Assembly: GCF_017114825.1 (NCBI RefSeq)
Contig: NZ_JADEVO010000024.1
Location: forward strand, 1-64,000
Direction of reading: 5' to 3'
Length of the DNA stretch: 64,000 nt
Origin: Pseudomonas gregormendelii
GTDB lineage: Bacteria; Pseudomonadota; Gammaproteobacteria; Pseudomonadales; Pseudomonadaceae
The translations under genes were made by a program, and so were the position numbers. Under the pieces are notes generated by a model. The model had not been told where the DNA came from. It saw nothing but the letters and a program-made list of their open reading frames with translations, and searched no databases. Positions 45,075 through 54,930 of the stretch are shown here, piece by piece; position 1 is the first letter of the stretch, and the number at the start of each line of letters is the position of its first letter.

Positions 45075-45365
45075 CTATGGGCAATACTCAACCATATAAC
45101 TGCTCCCTAGTTCTTGCTGCATCGATTTGGCCAGCTCCTCCCCCTCTGCTTTGTGCCGAAGCTCTGCCTCAGGCGTGGCAAAACAAGAATCGGGCGGGTA
45201 GTCGCTATTGAACGTCGACTGATACTCACCGTCCCACTCACTGATTTTGACCCTCAGCTTTGGAGAAAAGGGCAAATCTTCAATATCAACGTGCCCCATT
45301 CTATCCGGATCTGGGCAGAATATCGGCACAGCTAAATACTCACTCGTTAGTCTTAACCTGATCAT
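45075..45365 (-). CDS. cdiI: CdiI immunity protein for the resident CdiA toxin
   Basis: 96 residues, acidic: MIRLRLTSEYLAVPIFCPDP, then DIEDLPFSPKLRVKISEWDG and EYQSTFNSDYPP. The ATG overlaps the cdiA stop (ATGA), the tight coupling expected of CdiA-CI pairs. By position it should neutralise the CdiA C-terminal toxin. The sequence family is not recognised; immunity proteins are highly variable. Confidence 0.75.
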   Translation of the reverse strand: MIRLRLTSEYLAVPIFCPDPDRMGHVDIEDLPFSPKLRVKISEWDGEYQSTFNSDYPPDSCFATPEAELRHKAEGEELAKSMQQELGSSYMVEYCP

Positions 45366-48300
45366 GGCAATGGTTTCCAAGAAGTGACCGGATTAGCTCG
45401 AACCACGAAGCCGTTCGAGCCAACCCCAACTGCGATGTTTTGCTCAACACCATTGTGCGTGATGCGATAAACATTAGCCGAACCATTGGTCCCGACAACG
45501 TTCCCACGTTCAAGAGCACTCATTACAACATTTGGAATGTCATCACGTGAGATGCCTTTTTTGACAAAGTCGGCTTCGTGTCGTTTGTAGATGTGTTGCA
45601 ATCCGGCAGCATCAGTACCCTTTTCCAGCCAGACTGTTCGGCCATCTGGCAACCTACGGATATCAACCACCCTTCCTGGGGTGATTTTAGTGCCTACAGG
45701 CAATCCCGAAATCAATTCGTCCCTAGTCAGAGCGGACCCCGACACTCCTTTTGCACCAGCCCCAACTTCACCAACAACCTTAGCGCCAGCTCCCAATCCA
45801 CCCGTAAGAACGATACCAGCAATCTCACCGTTCGTAGCCTGAGTGGTTTTTTGCGCGGTCAGGCGTAAGTCGTCTTGGTTGCTGTCTTGAAAACCCCGAA
45901 CAATTGACTGTTCCTCAAGGCTCAACCCACCATTGCGGTCAAACTGATCAAGTACGTTTAAGCCGCCCTCCACTTCTGTTCGCAGTGCGTTGCACGTTGA
46001 GAAGTCCTCACACTGCAACAGGGTGATGCCGGTTTTTTTGTCGCCGAGGCTCTCGTATTTCGCTGTGACATCCGATCGGCAAGCCGCCGGGTCCCCCGCC
46101 GCTCGACAGCCCTTCAGGTCCTTCACTAAATCACCAGCTTCTTGATGATTCAGGTAGTTGTACTGCGTAGCGTTCTGCGCCACCCACGCACCGGTTTGCA
46201 GGCTTTCGCCATCCGCATCACGCTGCGTTGCCGCCGCCAGCACACCCACCAGTTGCGAGGTCATGCTCAGCAGGTTTTCGTTTCCACCTACCAAGCTATC
46301 GAGCTGGACGACCAAGGCTTCGTTGGCGCCTGCCGCGAGTGCGCCGGTCTTGAAGTCGCCGCCGCTGACTTGCGCCAACAGGCCACCGACCATGGCGTGA
46401 ATCAAGATTTTTGGCGGACTGCCGTCAGGGAAGATGCCGTGTGTGGCATCTCCTGCTGCATTGAAGCTCGCAGCCGCCAAGGTATTGAACAAGGTGCTTT
46501 GCAAAGCGCTGCCCAAGTCACCGCCCTGCCCCATGATCTTGTTCAGCGCCAGCGAGGTGCCGTTTTGCAGGCCCTGATTGGCGGCGAATTGGCCGACGTT
46601 TCCCCATGTCCCGAGATCGGTTGTGATCTTGCCGGTGACCGGATTCGTGGTGGTACCGGTCCATTCGTTGAAGTAGCCCGCGGTCATGCCGGCCGTGAGG
46701 CCGGAAATGGCGTAGCCCTTGAGGGCATCGCTGGAGGTGACGTCTTTGAACACGGCGCCCAGGTTGCCGCCATTGTTGATGAAGCTGACGGTGGCGTTGG
46801 TTGCTGCGCTTGTGGCGATGGCTGCCCCACCTGCGGCCACTGCGCCAGTACCGCCCAGCGCCGACATGGCAGCAGGGCCGACAAAGGCAGCCATCAGGAT
46901 GGCGATCGCCAGTTGTGCGCCAACGCCCAGTCCCGAGTTGCTGTACTGGTAGGCGTCGTGGATTTCCTGGACCAAACGCCAATCCACATCCCCACGCTGC
47001 TCCGCATCCTTGAGCCAAGCCAGGTTCGGATCGGCCTGCACCATGGCATCAATGGTCTCGCCTACCGACTTCTGGTCGATGGCCTTGAGGTCGATGTTCA
47101 ATCCATTCGCGGCATTGATCGCCATCTGCCCCTGGGCCACCAACTGGCTCTGGCGCAGGGTTTCATCGGTGTTGCCTTTGCCCGAGGCGGAGTTCCAGGC
47201 CAGGTCGCCTTTACTCTTTTCGTGGCTCTCCTGGTGCATGTCCTTGACGGCTTCGAAGGTGATGCTGCCGCCACTTTGCAGGGTCAGGTCGTTGCCGCTG
47301 TCGAGCCTGGCGCCCTGGTACAGCTGATCGCCGCCGCTGACCAGCGTCAGGTCGCCACCGGTGTTGATTTGGCTGCCGATGTTCTTGATGTCGGTGACTT
47401 CGTCACGCTGGGTTTCCTTGCTGCCCCAACCGCCCTTCTTTTCCTTGTCGTACAGCGAGTAGTCGCTGTCTTGGGCGGCTAGCAACTGCAGGTTGCCGCC
47501 GGCGACCAGGTAGGCTTCCTGGCCGGCGGTGACGGTGCTGGCGATCAGCGTGAGGTCCTGGCCGGCGCCGAGGGTGACGTTGCCGCCGGCGTTGAGGCTG
47601 GTGCCGACCTGGCTGACGTGGTCTTCCTGGGCTTCGACTTTGTGGGTTTTGCTGTAGCTGTGGTCTTCGTTGGCGGCGGATGCCAGGGTGAGGTTATTGC
47701 CGGCGTTCAGGGCGAGGTCGCGCTGGGCGTCCAGTTGGCTGGCGACGATGGCGAGGTCGTGGCCGGCGTTGATGGACAGGTCGCGGCCTGCTTCGAGGCT
47801 GGCGCTGTGTTGGGTGATGGCGAGGTCGCGGTTTTTGCTGCCGTGTTCGTTGCTGTTGAGTTGTGTGGCCGAGCCGAGGGTGACGTCGCGGCCGGCGCTG
47901 ATGCTGGTGTCGCGGCCGCTTTGCAGGACGCCGCCGAGGTTGTTGAAGTCGCGGCCTGCGGTGATGGTCAGGTCGTTGGCTGCTTCGATGCGTGCGGCGT
48001 TGTCGACGAAGTCGCGGTGCTGGGTGTTGAAGCCGTTGCTGCTGTCGTGGCTGGTGACGGTGCGTTCGTTGCTGATGTCGCCGGTGAGGCTGGTCAGGCT
48101 GACGTCGCGGCCCTTGATGATGCCGCCGGCCTGGTTGGTGAGGTCGTTGCCGGCCAGCAGGTCGAGGCGATTGCCGGCCTGCACCAGGCCGCTGTTGACC
48201 AGGTTGTTGCCAGCCATGGCGGCGAGGTTGCCGGTGGCCTTGAGGGTGCCGGCGTTGTCGAGGTTGTGGCCAGCGATCAGGCTGACGTCCTGGCCCTGGA

Positions 48301-51300
48301 TCAGCGCGCCGTTGGCGGCCAGGCGGTTGTCGGACTGGGCCAAATACAGCACCGGGACCATGACTTGCTGGCCGTCGACGATCGCGTTTTCCAGCCAGAC
48401 GATGTCGTGGGTCAGGGCCGCCACTTGCTCGGCGGTGAGGCTGACGCCCAGCGACAGCATCAGCGAGTCCTTGCTGGCGATGGCGTTGTCCATCAGGTAG
48501 CGGAACATGTCTTCGTCGGAGGTCAAGCCGTCGAGATAGCGCTGGCCGGTGTGGGCGACCACGGCTTGCTGGATCAGCTGCTGCTCGTAGAAGCCGTCGC
48601 CCAGGCGCTTGGCGCTGTCGCCGGGGTTGTAGCCGAGTTGGCTGAGCAGGTAGTCCGAGCTCATGAATTGCTTAAGGTCGGTGAGTGCCGGGTTGGTTTC
48701 GATCAGGTATTTATGCGGCTGGGATTGCCCGGTGTTGCCGGGCAGGCCCTGGACCTTGGCCACATTGACCGCGCCGGCCATGCCCTGGTTGCCGGACGGG
48801 TCGGCGCTGATGTCGCGCCCCTCGGTGCCGGGTATGGCTTGTTGCCGCTCGGCCGCGCCGACGCTGGCCTCGCCGAGGTTCCAGCTGTGCGGGCCGGTGT
48901 CGCCCTGGGTACTGCCCTGGCCACTGAGGCGGAACAGGCCGTTCTGCCCGGTGGGCAATTCGAACCCTGGCAGCGCCAGTGGGTTGATTTGCTGTTGTGC
49001 CAGGTCTGGGGGCAGTTGCTGATTGAGGGTCACGCGGTTGGAAAATGCGTTGCCCGGGGCGCTGGTGTTGGTGCTCGGGCCACTGCCGACGTACTCGAAG
49101 CCGGCACGCACCACGCTGTTGTCGAAGTCGTTCTGGGTGGTGATGTTGACGTTGCCGCCGGCCTGGATGATCGCGGCGTAACGTTGGTCACCGGTGCCCA
49201 GTTGGGTCACGCGACCAAACTGCGGCAATTCGGCTTCGGTGGTGCCGATGAACTGGCTCATGGCCGCCGCCAGGCCGCCGAGGTTGCCGGCGTCGTAGCC
49301 GTTGCCGTGCAGCCAGTAACGGTCGGTGAACGCCTGGGCCATGTTGACCCAGCCGCTGCCATTGCTGGCGCGTTGGGTACGAAACACGCGCACGGTTTCG
49401 GTATCGGAGGTCTGCACGCCGGTGTTGGTCAGGTTGTTCAGCGTGGCGGTCAGGTTGCCGCTGGTGGCGATGGTGCTGCTGTGGTTGAGCAGGTCGCCGC
49501 CGTTGAGGGTCAGGTCGCCACCGGCGGTGATGCTCGACGCGGCACTGGCGGCGGTGACTTGCAGTTTTTCGCGCTGCACGATTTCCCAGACGCGGTTTTG
49601 CTTGCCGCCGCAGTCACCGGCGTTGACGCCTTCGATGCAGGGGATTTGTTCGATTTTGGCGGTGTAGATGCCGTCGTCAGAGACCGTCAGCAGCGCACGA
49701 ATGTTTTTGATCGTGCTGGCGGCCAGGCTCATGCGGCCGTCGCTCTGAATCAAGCCGGAGCTGTTGACGATGCTGGAGGCCCAACCACCAGCGCCGTCAC
49801 GGTCGATGTCCAGGTCGCCCAGGCTGTAGAGACTGGCGTAGCTGTTGGTGAGCGATGCGACGCGCAGGCCCATGTCCCAGCCACTGAAGATCAGGCCATG
49901 ATCATTGAGCAACGCCGCCGTGGCGAGGGTGAGGTCTTGGCCGCTGCCCAGGGTGCCGTAGTTGTTCACGGCGCCTGCGTGCAGCATCAGGTCGGCGCTG
50001 GAGGTCAGGCGACCGTAGTTGTTCAGCACGCCGGCGACGGTGATCAGGCTGTCGCCGCCGCTGGCGATACTCGCCACTTCAGGCAGGTTTAATTGCCCGG
50101 TGCTCAGGGTCAAGTCACCCCGGCTGCTCAGTCGACCCTTGCCGGTGTAGAGGCCGCTCAGCCCCAGGTCCAGGCTGCCGTCGCTGGCGATCAGGCCGTC
50201 GTTGCGCCAGTTCACGCCGGTGCCGATCAGGCTGTTGGCGGCCAGCAATTGGCCGCTGGCGCTCTGGGTGAAGTCGTTGACGTTGACGCTCAGGCGCCCG
50301 GCCTGGATGACGCTGCTGTTGGTCCACTGGTCGGCCGTGAGGGTCAGGCCGCCCCGGGTGATGAGGTCGCCGCCGGCATTGATGACGTTGGCGGTGGCGA
50401 TATCGAAGGTGCCGTTGCCGACGTGCAGCACGGTGCCGCCGGTGTTGAGGAAACCGCCCAGGCCCAGGCTCAGGTCGGTGTTGGCGCTTTCCAGGGTGCC
50501 GTGGCGGTTGTCCAGCAGGCCCGCGATTTGGAAACGGCTGGCGCCTTGGGTGCCGAGGGCGCGCAGTTGACCGCCCTGGTTGTCCAGGTGGGCGGCGGCG
50601 ATGTTGAGGGTGCTGTCGCTCTCGAGGATGCCTTGGGCATTACTCAGGGCACCGGCCAGGCTGAAGTCGATCTGTTGAGCGGCGATCTGCCCTGCGCGGT
50701 TGTCCAGGTCGGCGCCGTTGACGCTGAGGCGTTGTGCGGCGTAAAGGCCGCCACTGCGGTTATCGAAGTGGCCGGTGTTGAGGAGCACATCGCCCGATTG
50801 AGCGGCAAGGCGCCCGCCCTGGTTGTCGATACTGGCCGTCGTCAGGTTCAGGCGCTCGGCCTGGGTGGTGCCGCCCTGGCCGCTGATCAGGTGGATGCCG
50901 TTTTGCAGCCAACCGCTGAGGGTGGCGGTCAGTGTGGCGTGCAGGCTGGCCAGGACGCCGCCGCGGTTATCGAGGTTGCCGGCGTTGAGGTTAAGGTCAC
51001 CGTGCTGGGCGAGGATACGACCTTGCTGGTTGTCGATATCACCGGCAACGTCCAGGGTCAGCACGCCCTGGCTTTGCAGGGTGCCTTGGTCGTTGCTCAG
51101 GCGTGCGGCTTGCAGTTGCACATCGCCGTGCTGGCTGTAGATCAGGCCGTCGGCGTCGTTTTGCACCACGCCAGTGGCGGTCAGCGTCAGCAAATCGTTG
51201 GCGGCGACGGTGCCACGCTGGCGATTGTCCAGGCCGCCCGTCAGGAGGGTGAACAGCCCTTGGCTGGCGAGTTGGCCGCCCTGGTTATCGACCTGGCTGG

Positions 51301-54300
51301 CGCTCAGGCGCAACAGCCCGGCGCTGGCGAGTTTGCCCTGGGTATTGGTCAGGGCGCCAAGCAGGTTGAGGGTGACGGCGTTGTTGCCGATCAGGCTGGC
51401 GCTGCTGTTATCCAGCGCGTCGGCGGTGATGCCCAGGGCCTGCGCGGCACTGATCGCGCCGCCGCGGTTGTTGAGGGTTGAAGCCTGAACGGTCAGGGCA
51501 GCACCGCTGTCGATCTGGCCGCCCTGGCTGTTGTTCAACTCAGCGTCGACGGTCAGTGCCTGAGCGGCGGCGCTGGAGAGGATTCCGCCGTTGCGGTTGT
51601 CGAGGCTGCCGGCTTTGACGGTCAGGTTGTGCTGACTGACCAAGGCGCCGGCATCGCTGTTGAGCAAGGCGTTTTTGACGGCTACGTCGAGGTTACCGTT
51701 GCGGCTGGAGAGTGTGCCGTGGTTGCGGTTGTCCAGGCTGCTGGCGTTGACGGCCAGCCCTTCCCAGCCGGAAATAAGGCCGTTCTGGTTGGTCACGCCA
51801 AGGCCGTCGAGCGTCAGGTACTGGCTGCTGATCAGCTTGCCGTGGTGGTTATCGAGGTGGCGGCCGGCGAGTGCAAAGCTTTGCTCGCTGGAGATTTCGC
51901 CGCCTTGGTTGTTCAGGTCGCGCAGGTGGTGGATGCCCAGCGCACCAGCGGTGGTGATCAGGCCACCGGCGTTGTTCAGGTCGCCGCCCGCCGCGCCGAA
52001 ATCCAGGGCGATGGCGCTGCCCAGCAGCGATCCGCCGTTCTGGTTGTTCAGCGCGGCGGTCTGGATATTGAGGCGCCGGGTGGCGTTGATCAGGCCGTGA
52101 GCCTGGTTGTCCAGCAGGCCGTCGACGCTCAGGTCCAGGATGTCACGGCTGGTCAGGGTGCCGCCCTGGTTGTTGAGGCTGGCGGCGCGCACGTCGAGGG
52201 CCGACGCGGCGATCAGGCCTTTGAGGTTGCCCAGCGCCTGCTCCACGCGCACGGTCAGTGCCTGGTTGCTCAGCAGTTTGCCGTCTGTGTTGTCCAGGCT
52301 GTTGGCGGCGAAGGTAAAGGCTTGGGCACTGGAGATTTCCCCGCCCTGGTTGTTCACTTCGTTGAGGTGGCCGAGCATCAGCCGCGGTGCGCTGATCAGG
52401 CCGTTCTGGTTGTTCAACTGGCCGCGATTGAGGCTCAGGTTCAGCGCGCTGTTGCTGAACAACAGGCCGCCTTGTTGGTCCAGGCCGGTGACGTTGGCGG
52501 TCAAAGCCTGGTCGCTGGCGATGCGGCCGGTGTCCTGGTTGGTCACCTGGGTGGCCGTCAGTTCAAGGGTATCGCTGCTGGTCAGGCGCCCGCCGTGGCT
52601 GTTATCGAACGCGCCCGTGTCGAGGCGCACAGGGCCCTTGCCACTGATGTTGCCGCGCTGGCGGTTATCCAGGCTGGCGCTGTGCAGGCTGAGGCTGGCG
52701 TCGGCGACCAGCTGACCGCCCTGGTTGTCGACCACCCCGCGGCTGGTCAGGCTGAGTGGGCCGGCACTGGACAGGCTGCCCTGGCGATTGTTCAGGCTGG
52801 CGGCGCTCACCGTCAGTGCGCCTTCGCTGCTGACTGAACCGCCGAGGTTAGTCAGGGCACCGTCGAGGCGGATGTCCACTGCCGACAGGGCATTGACCGC
52901 CCCGCCGCCGTTGTCCAGGGTCTGGCCGGCCAATGAGACACGGCCCTTGGCCTGCAGCAAGCCCTGGCTTTGGTTGAGCACTTGCGCGACGCCAAGGCTC
53001 AGGTCCGTGCCGGCCAGCACCTTGCCGCCGTCACTGTTGTTCAGTTGCTGGCCGCTCAGGTTCAGCGCCGCCGAGCTGGATAGCTCCCCGCCTCGGTTAT
53101 CCACAGTGTCGACCTGGACGGTCAGGACTTTGGCCGCGCCGAGCAAGCCATTGTGGCGGTTATCGAGGGTGGTGCCGGTGAGGTTCAGGTTGCCCTGGGC
53201 GATCAGTTCACCGCCCTGGTTGTCCAGGTGCGTAACGCTGAGGTCAAGATCGCCGGTAGCGCTGACCCGTCCATTCTGGCGGTTATCCAGGGTGCTGCCA
53301 GAGAGGCTCAACGCCTGGTTTGCACCCAATTGACCGTTACGGTTATTGATCGCGCCGCTGGCGCTGAGGCGAAGGTCCTGCCCGGCCATGATCAGGCCGG
53401 CGACGTTGTCGAGGGATGCCAAATTAAGGACGGCCGCTGCAGCGCTGGAGAACTCACCCGCGCTGTTATCCAGGTGACCCACCTGAGCCTGGAGCGGGCC
53501 GCGACTGTTGATCAGGCCCTGTTGGTTGAGCACTTGGTCAGCGTGCAGGGTGAGGCTGTTGTGGCTGAGCACACGCCCCTGCTCACGGTTGTCCAGCGTC
53601 GCGGCACTGACCTGCACGCCGTTTTGCGCACTCAGCGTGCCGCCACGGTTATCCAGGGTTTGGCTGACGCCCGCGTCGAGGTTGCGACTGGCCGTCACGC
53701 TACCGCTGTTGCGCAGGTGCTGCGCACTGAGGCTGATATCGCCGACGCTGTTGCGGCTGTTGTCGGCATTGACGCCGGCCTCGATGATGCCGCTGTTGGT
53801 CAGTTGGCCACCGGCGCTCAGGCTGATGCGATCACGGGCAGCCAGGCTTTGCCGGTTGCTTGAGGCGCCGCTGGTTTTAACCTCCAGGGCGGTGCCGGCG
53901 TAGACCGGACCTTGCGCCTCCAGGCTCGCCGCCTTGACGCTGATGCCTTGGCTGGACGCCGCCTGGGCCAGGGTCAAATGACCATTGGCATCGATCTGGA
54001 TATCGCCACCGCTGGCGGCCAGGTTGCCGGCCAACCGCACCCCGACACCGGCTTCGGTGCCCACCAGTTTGATGGCGCCGGCGTACATGCCACCCAGCGC
54101 GGTGGAGTCAATGGCCAGCTGTGGCTTCACGCTGCCGTCGTCGGCACGCGCCGTGGCATTGAGGGTCTGTGCGTCAACGTCGTTGCGGCCCGCGATCAGG
54201 GTCAGGTTGCGGGCGTTGATCTGCGCATTGAGCCTGGCCGTGCGGGTGATGATCTCAAAGCTGTCGACGTTGCCGGCATTCAGCCCCGCCCCCTCGATGC

Positions 54301-54892
54301 TCACGCTGCCGCCATCGACCTGAAAGTGATCGAGGCGTCCGTTGTTCAGGATCGGGGTGCCGGTGGTGAGGGTGGCACGTGGGGTGTTGATGAAGCCGCA
54401 GCCGTTGCAACTGATGCCATAAGGGTTGGCGACGATGACGCGCGCCGATGGCCCCGCGACTTCGGTGTACCCGCGCAGGTGGCTCGGATTACCGCCGTTG
54501 ACTTCATTGAGAATGGTGCTGGCCGCCGAGCCCTGCAGGTTCGGGTTGCCGAGAATGATCCCGCCCAGTTGCGTGGCCTGGGTGCGCGTCGTGGCGTTGT
54601 TGAGGATCACCCCGTTGGCGCCAACGTTGTAGTCGTTGAACTGATTGTGCGACAGGCCACTGGCATTGGGCGCGGCGATGTTGACGATGGGCACGCCATT
54701 GCCGGCCTGGCCCAGTGAGGTGCCGGGGCCGCTGACCACAATGCCATCGGCCTGCACCAGCAGCGGCTGCCAGAACAGCGCATTGGCCAGGATCAGCGCC
54801 AGGCCGCGCTTGGGCAGGCCGCAGAAGCGTTCAGGGCTTGCAGGGGCGGCAGAGGGCTGGTGGTCACGGTGGGCAAAGGGACGGGTCGGCAT
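45362..54892 (-). CDS. cdiA: Contact-dependent inhibition / two-partner secretion effector CdiA
   Basis: 3176 residues from the ATG at 54892 (an upstream TTG adds 11). Signal sequence, then the TPS domain (NGVPIVNIAAPNASGLSHNQ, NPYGISCNGCGFINTPRATL) recognised by CdiB. About 1,300 residues of filamentous haemagglutinin repeats (LDNRxxGxL type) form the extended stalk; a middle part has DTETVRVFRTQRASNGSGWV; a second repeat block and a DUF637-like region (ISGLTAGMTAGYFNEWTGTT) follow, then QYNYLNHQEAGDLVKDLKGC. The last about 140 residues are the toxin: RRLPDGRTVWLEKGTDAAGL, QHIYKRHEADFVKKGI and ending VVRANPVTSWKPLP. Paired histidines in HIYKRH suggest an RNase, as inference. Delivered into neighbouring cells on contact. 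Confidence 0.95.
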   Translation of the reverse strand: MPTRPFAHRDHQPSAAPASPERFCGLPKRGLALILANALFWQPLLVQADGIVVSGPGTSLGQAGNGVPIVNIAAPNASGLSHNQFNDYNVGANGVILNNATTRTQATQLGGIILGNPNLQGSAASTILNEVNGGNPSHLRGYTEVAGPSARVIVANPYGISCNGCGFINTPRATLTTGTPILNNGRLDHFQVDGGSVSIEGAGLNAGNVDSFEIITRTARLNAQINARNLTLIAGRNDVDAQTLNATARADDGSVKPQLAIDSTALGGMYAGAIKLVGTEAGVGVRLAGNLAASGGDIQIDANGHLTLAQAASSQGISVKAASLEAQGPVYAGTALEVKTSGASSNRQSLAARDRISLSAGGQLTNSGIIEAGVNADNSRNSVGDISLSAQHLRNSGSVTASRNLDAGVSQTLDNRGGTLSAQNGVQVSAATLDNREQGRVLSHNSLTLHADQVLNQQGLINSRGPLQAQVGHLDNSAGEFSSAAAAVLNLASLDNVAGLIMAGQDLRLSASGAINNRNGQLGANQALSLSGSTLDNRQNGRVSATGDLDLSVTHLDNQGGELIAQGNLNLTGTTLDNRHNGLLGAAKVLTVQVDTVDNRGGELSSSAALNLSGQQLNNSDGGKVLAGTDLSLGVAQVLNQSQGLLQAKGRVSLAGQTLDNGGGAVNALSAVDIRLDGALTNLGGSVSSEGALTVSAASLNNRQGSLSSAGPLSLTSRGVVDNQGGQLVADASLSLHSASLDNRQRGNISGKGPVRLDTGAFDNSHGGRLTSSDTLELTATQVTNQDTGRIASDQALTANVTGLDQQGGLLFSNSALNLSLNRGQLNNQNGLISAPRLMLGHLNEVNNQGGEISSAQAFTFAANSLDNTDGKLLSNQALTVRVEQALGNLKGLIAASALDVRAASLNNQGGTLTSRDILDLSVDGLLDNQAHGLINATRRLNIQTAALNNQNGGSLLGSAIALDFGAAGGDLNNAGGLITTAGALGIHHLRDLNNQGGEISSEQSFALAGRHLDNHHGKLISSQYLTLDGLGVTNQNGLISGWEGLAVNASSLDNRNHGTLSSRNGNLDVAVKNALLNSDAGALVSQHNLTVKAGSLDNRNGGILSSAAAQALTVDAELNNSQGGQIDSGAALTVQASTLNNRGGAISAAQALGITADALDNSSASLIGNNAVTLNLLGALTNTQGKLASAGLLRLSASQVDNQGGQLASQGLFTLLTGGLDNRQRGTVAANDLLTLTATGVVQNDADGLIYSQHGDVQLQAARLSNDQGTLQSQGVLTLDVAGDIDNQQGRILAQHGDLNLNAGNLDNRGGVLASLHATLTATLSGWLQNGIHLISGQGGTTQAERLNLTTASIDNQGGRLAAQSGDVLLNTGHFDNRSGGLYAAQRLSVNGADLDNRAGQIAAQQIDFSLAGALSNAQGILESDSTLNIAAAHLDNQGGQLRALGTQGASRFQIAGLLDNRHGTLESANTDLSLGLGGFLNTGGTVLHVGNGTFDIATANVINAGGDLITRGGLTLTADQWTNSSVIQAGRLSVNVNDFTQSASGQLLAANSLIGTGVNWRNDGLIASDGSLDLGLSGLYTGKGRLSSRGDLTLSTGQLNLPEVASIASGGDSLITVAGVLNNYGRLTSSADLMLHAGAVNNYGTLGSGQDLTLATAALLNDHGLIFSGWDMGLRVASLTNSYASLYSLGDLDIDRDGAGGWASSIVNSSGLIQSDGRMSLAASTIKNIRALLTVSDDGIYTAKIEQIPCIEGVNAGDCGGKQNRVWEIVQREKLQVTAASAASSITAGGDLTLNGGDLLNHSSTIATSGNLTATLNNLTNTGVQTSDTETVRVFRTQRASNGSGWVNMAQAFTDRYWLHGNGYDAGNLGGLAAAMSQFIGTTEAELPQFGRVTQLGTGDQRYAAIIQAGGNVNITTQNDFDNSVVRAGFEYVGSGPSTNTSAPGNAFSNRVTLNQQLPPDLAQQQINPLALPGFELPTGQNGLFRLSGQGSTQGDTGPHSWNLGEASVGAAERQQAIPGTEGRDISADPSGNQGMAGAVNVAKVQGLPGNTGQSQPHKYLIETNPALTDLKQFMSSDYLLSQLGYNPGDSAKRLGDGFYEQQLIQQAVVAHTGQRYLDGLTSDEDMFRYLMDNAIASKDSLMLSLGVSLTAEQVAALTHDIVWLENAIVDGQQVMVPVLYLAQSDNRLAANGALIQGQDVSLIAGHNLDNAGTLKATGNLAAMAGNNLVNSGLVQAGNRLDLLAGNDLTNQAGGIIKGRDVSLTSLTGDISNERTVTSHDSSNGFNTQHRDFVDNAARIEAANDLTITAGRDFNNLGGVLQSGRDTSISAGRDVTLGSATQLNSNEHGSKNRDLAITQHSASLEAGRDLSINAGHDLAIVASQLDAQRDLALNAGNNLTLASAANEDHSYSKTHKVEAQEDHVSQVGTSLNAGGNVTLGAGQDLTLIASTVTAGQEAYLVAGGNLQLLAAQDSDYSLYDKEKKGGWGSKETQRDEVTDIKNIGSQINTGGDLTLVSGGDQLYQGARLDSGNDLTLQSGGSITFEAVKDMHQESHEKSKGDLAWNSASGKGNTDETLRQSQLVAQGQMAINAANGLNIDLKAIDQKSVGETIDAMVQADPNLAWLKDAEQRGDVDWRLVQEIHDAYQYSNSGLGVGAQLAIAILMAAFVGPAAMSALGGTGAVAAGGAAIATSAATNATVSFINNGGNLGAVFKDVTSSDALKGYAISGLTAGMTAGYFNEWTGTTTNPVTGKITTDLGTWGNVGQFAANQGLQNGTSLALNKIMGQGGDLGSALQSTLFNTLAAASFNAAGDATHGIFPDGSPPKILIHAMVGGLLAQVSGGDFKTGALAAGANEALVVQLDSLVGGNENLLSMTSQLVGVLAAATQRDADGESLQTGAWVAQNATQYNYLNHQEAGDLVKDLKGCRAAGDPAACRSDVTAKYESLGDKKTGITLLQCEDFSTCNALRTEVEGGLNVLDQFDRNGGLSLEEQSIVRGFQDSNQDDLRLTAQKTTQATNGEIAGIVLTGGLGAGAKVVGEVGAGAKGVSGSALTRDELISGLPVGTKITPGRVVDIRRLPDGRTVWLEKGTDAAGLQHIYKRHEADFVKKGISRDDIPNVVMSALERGNVVGTNGSANVYRITHNGVEQNIAVGVGSNGFVVRANPVTSWKPLP

Positions 54893-54930
54893 ATCAATCT
54901 CGATGCAACAGGGCGTTGTCGGCAATAGGG

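Noticed and set aside
47618..50092. 824-codon and other long plus-strand frames opposite cdiA
   Set aside because: They are antisense to the repetitive cdiA; Ala/Val/Gly-rich periodic content merely reflects the repeats, with no domains or start signals.
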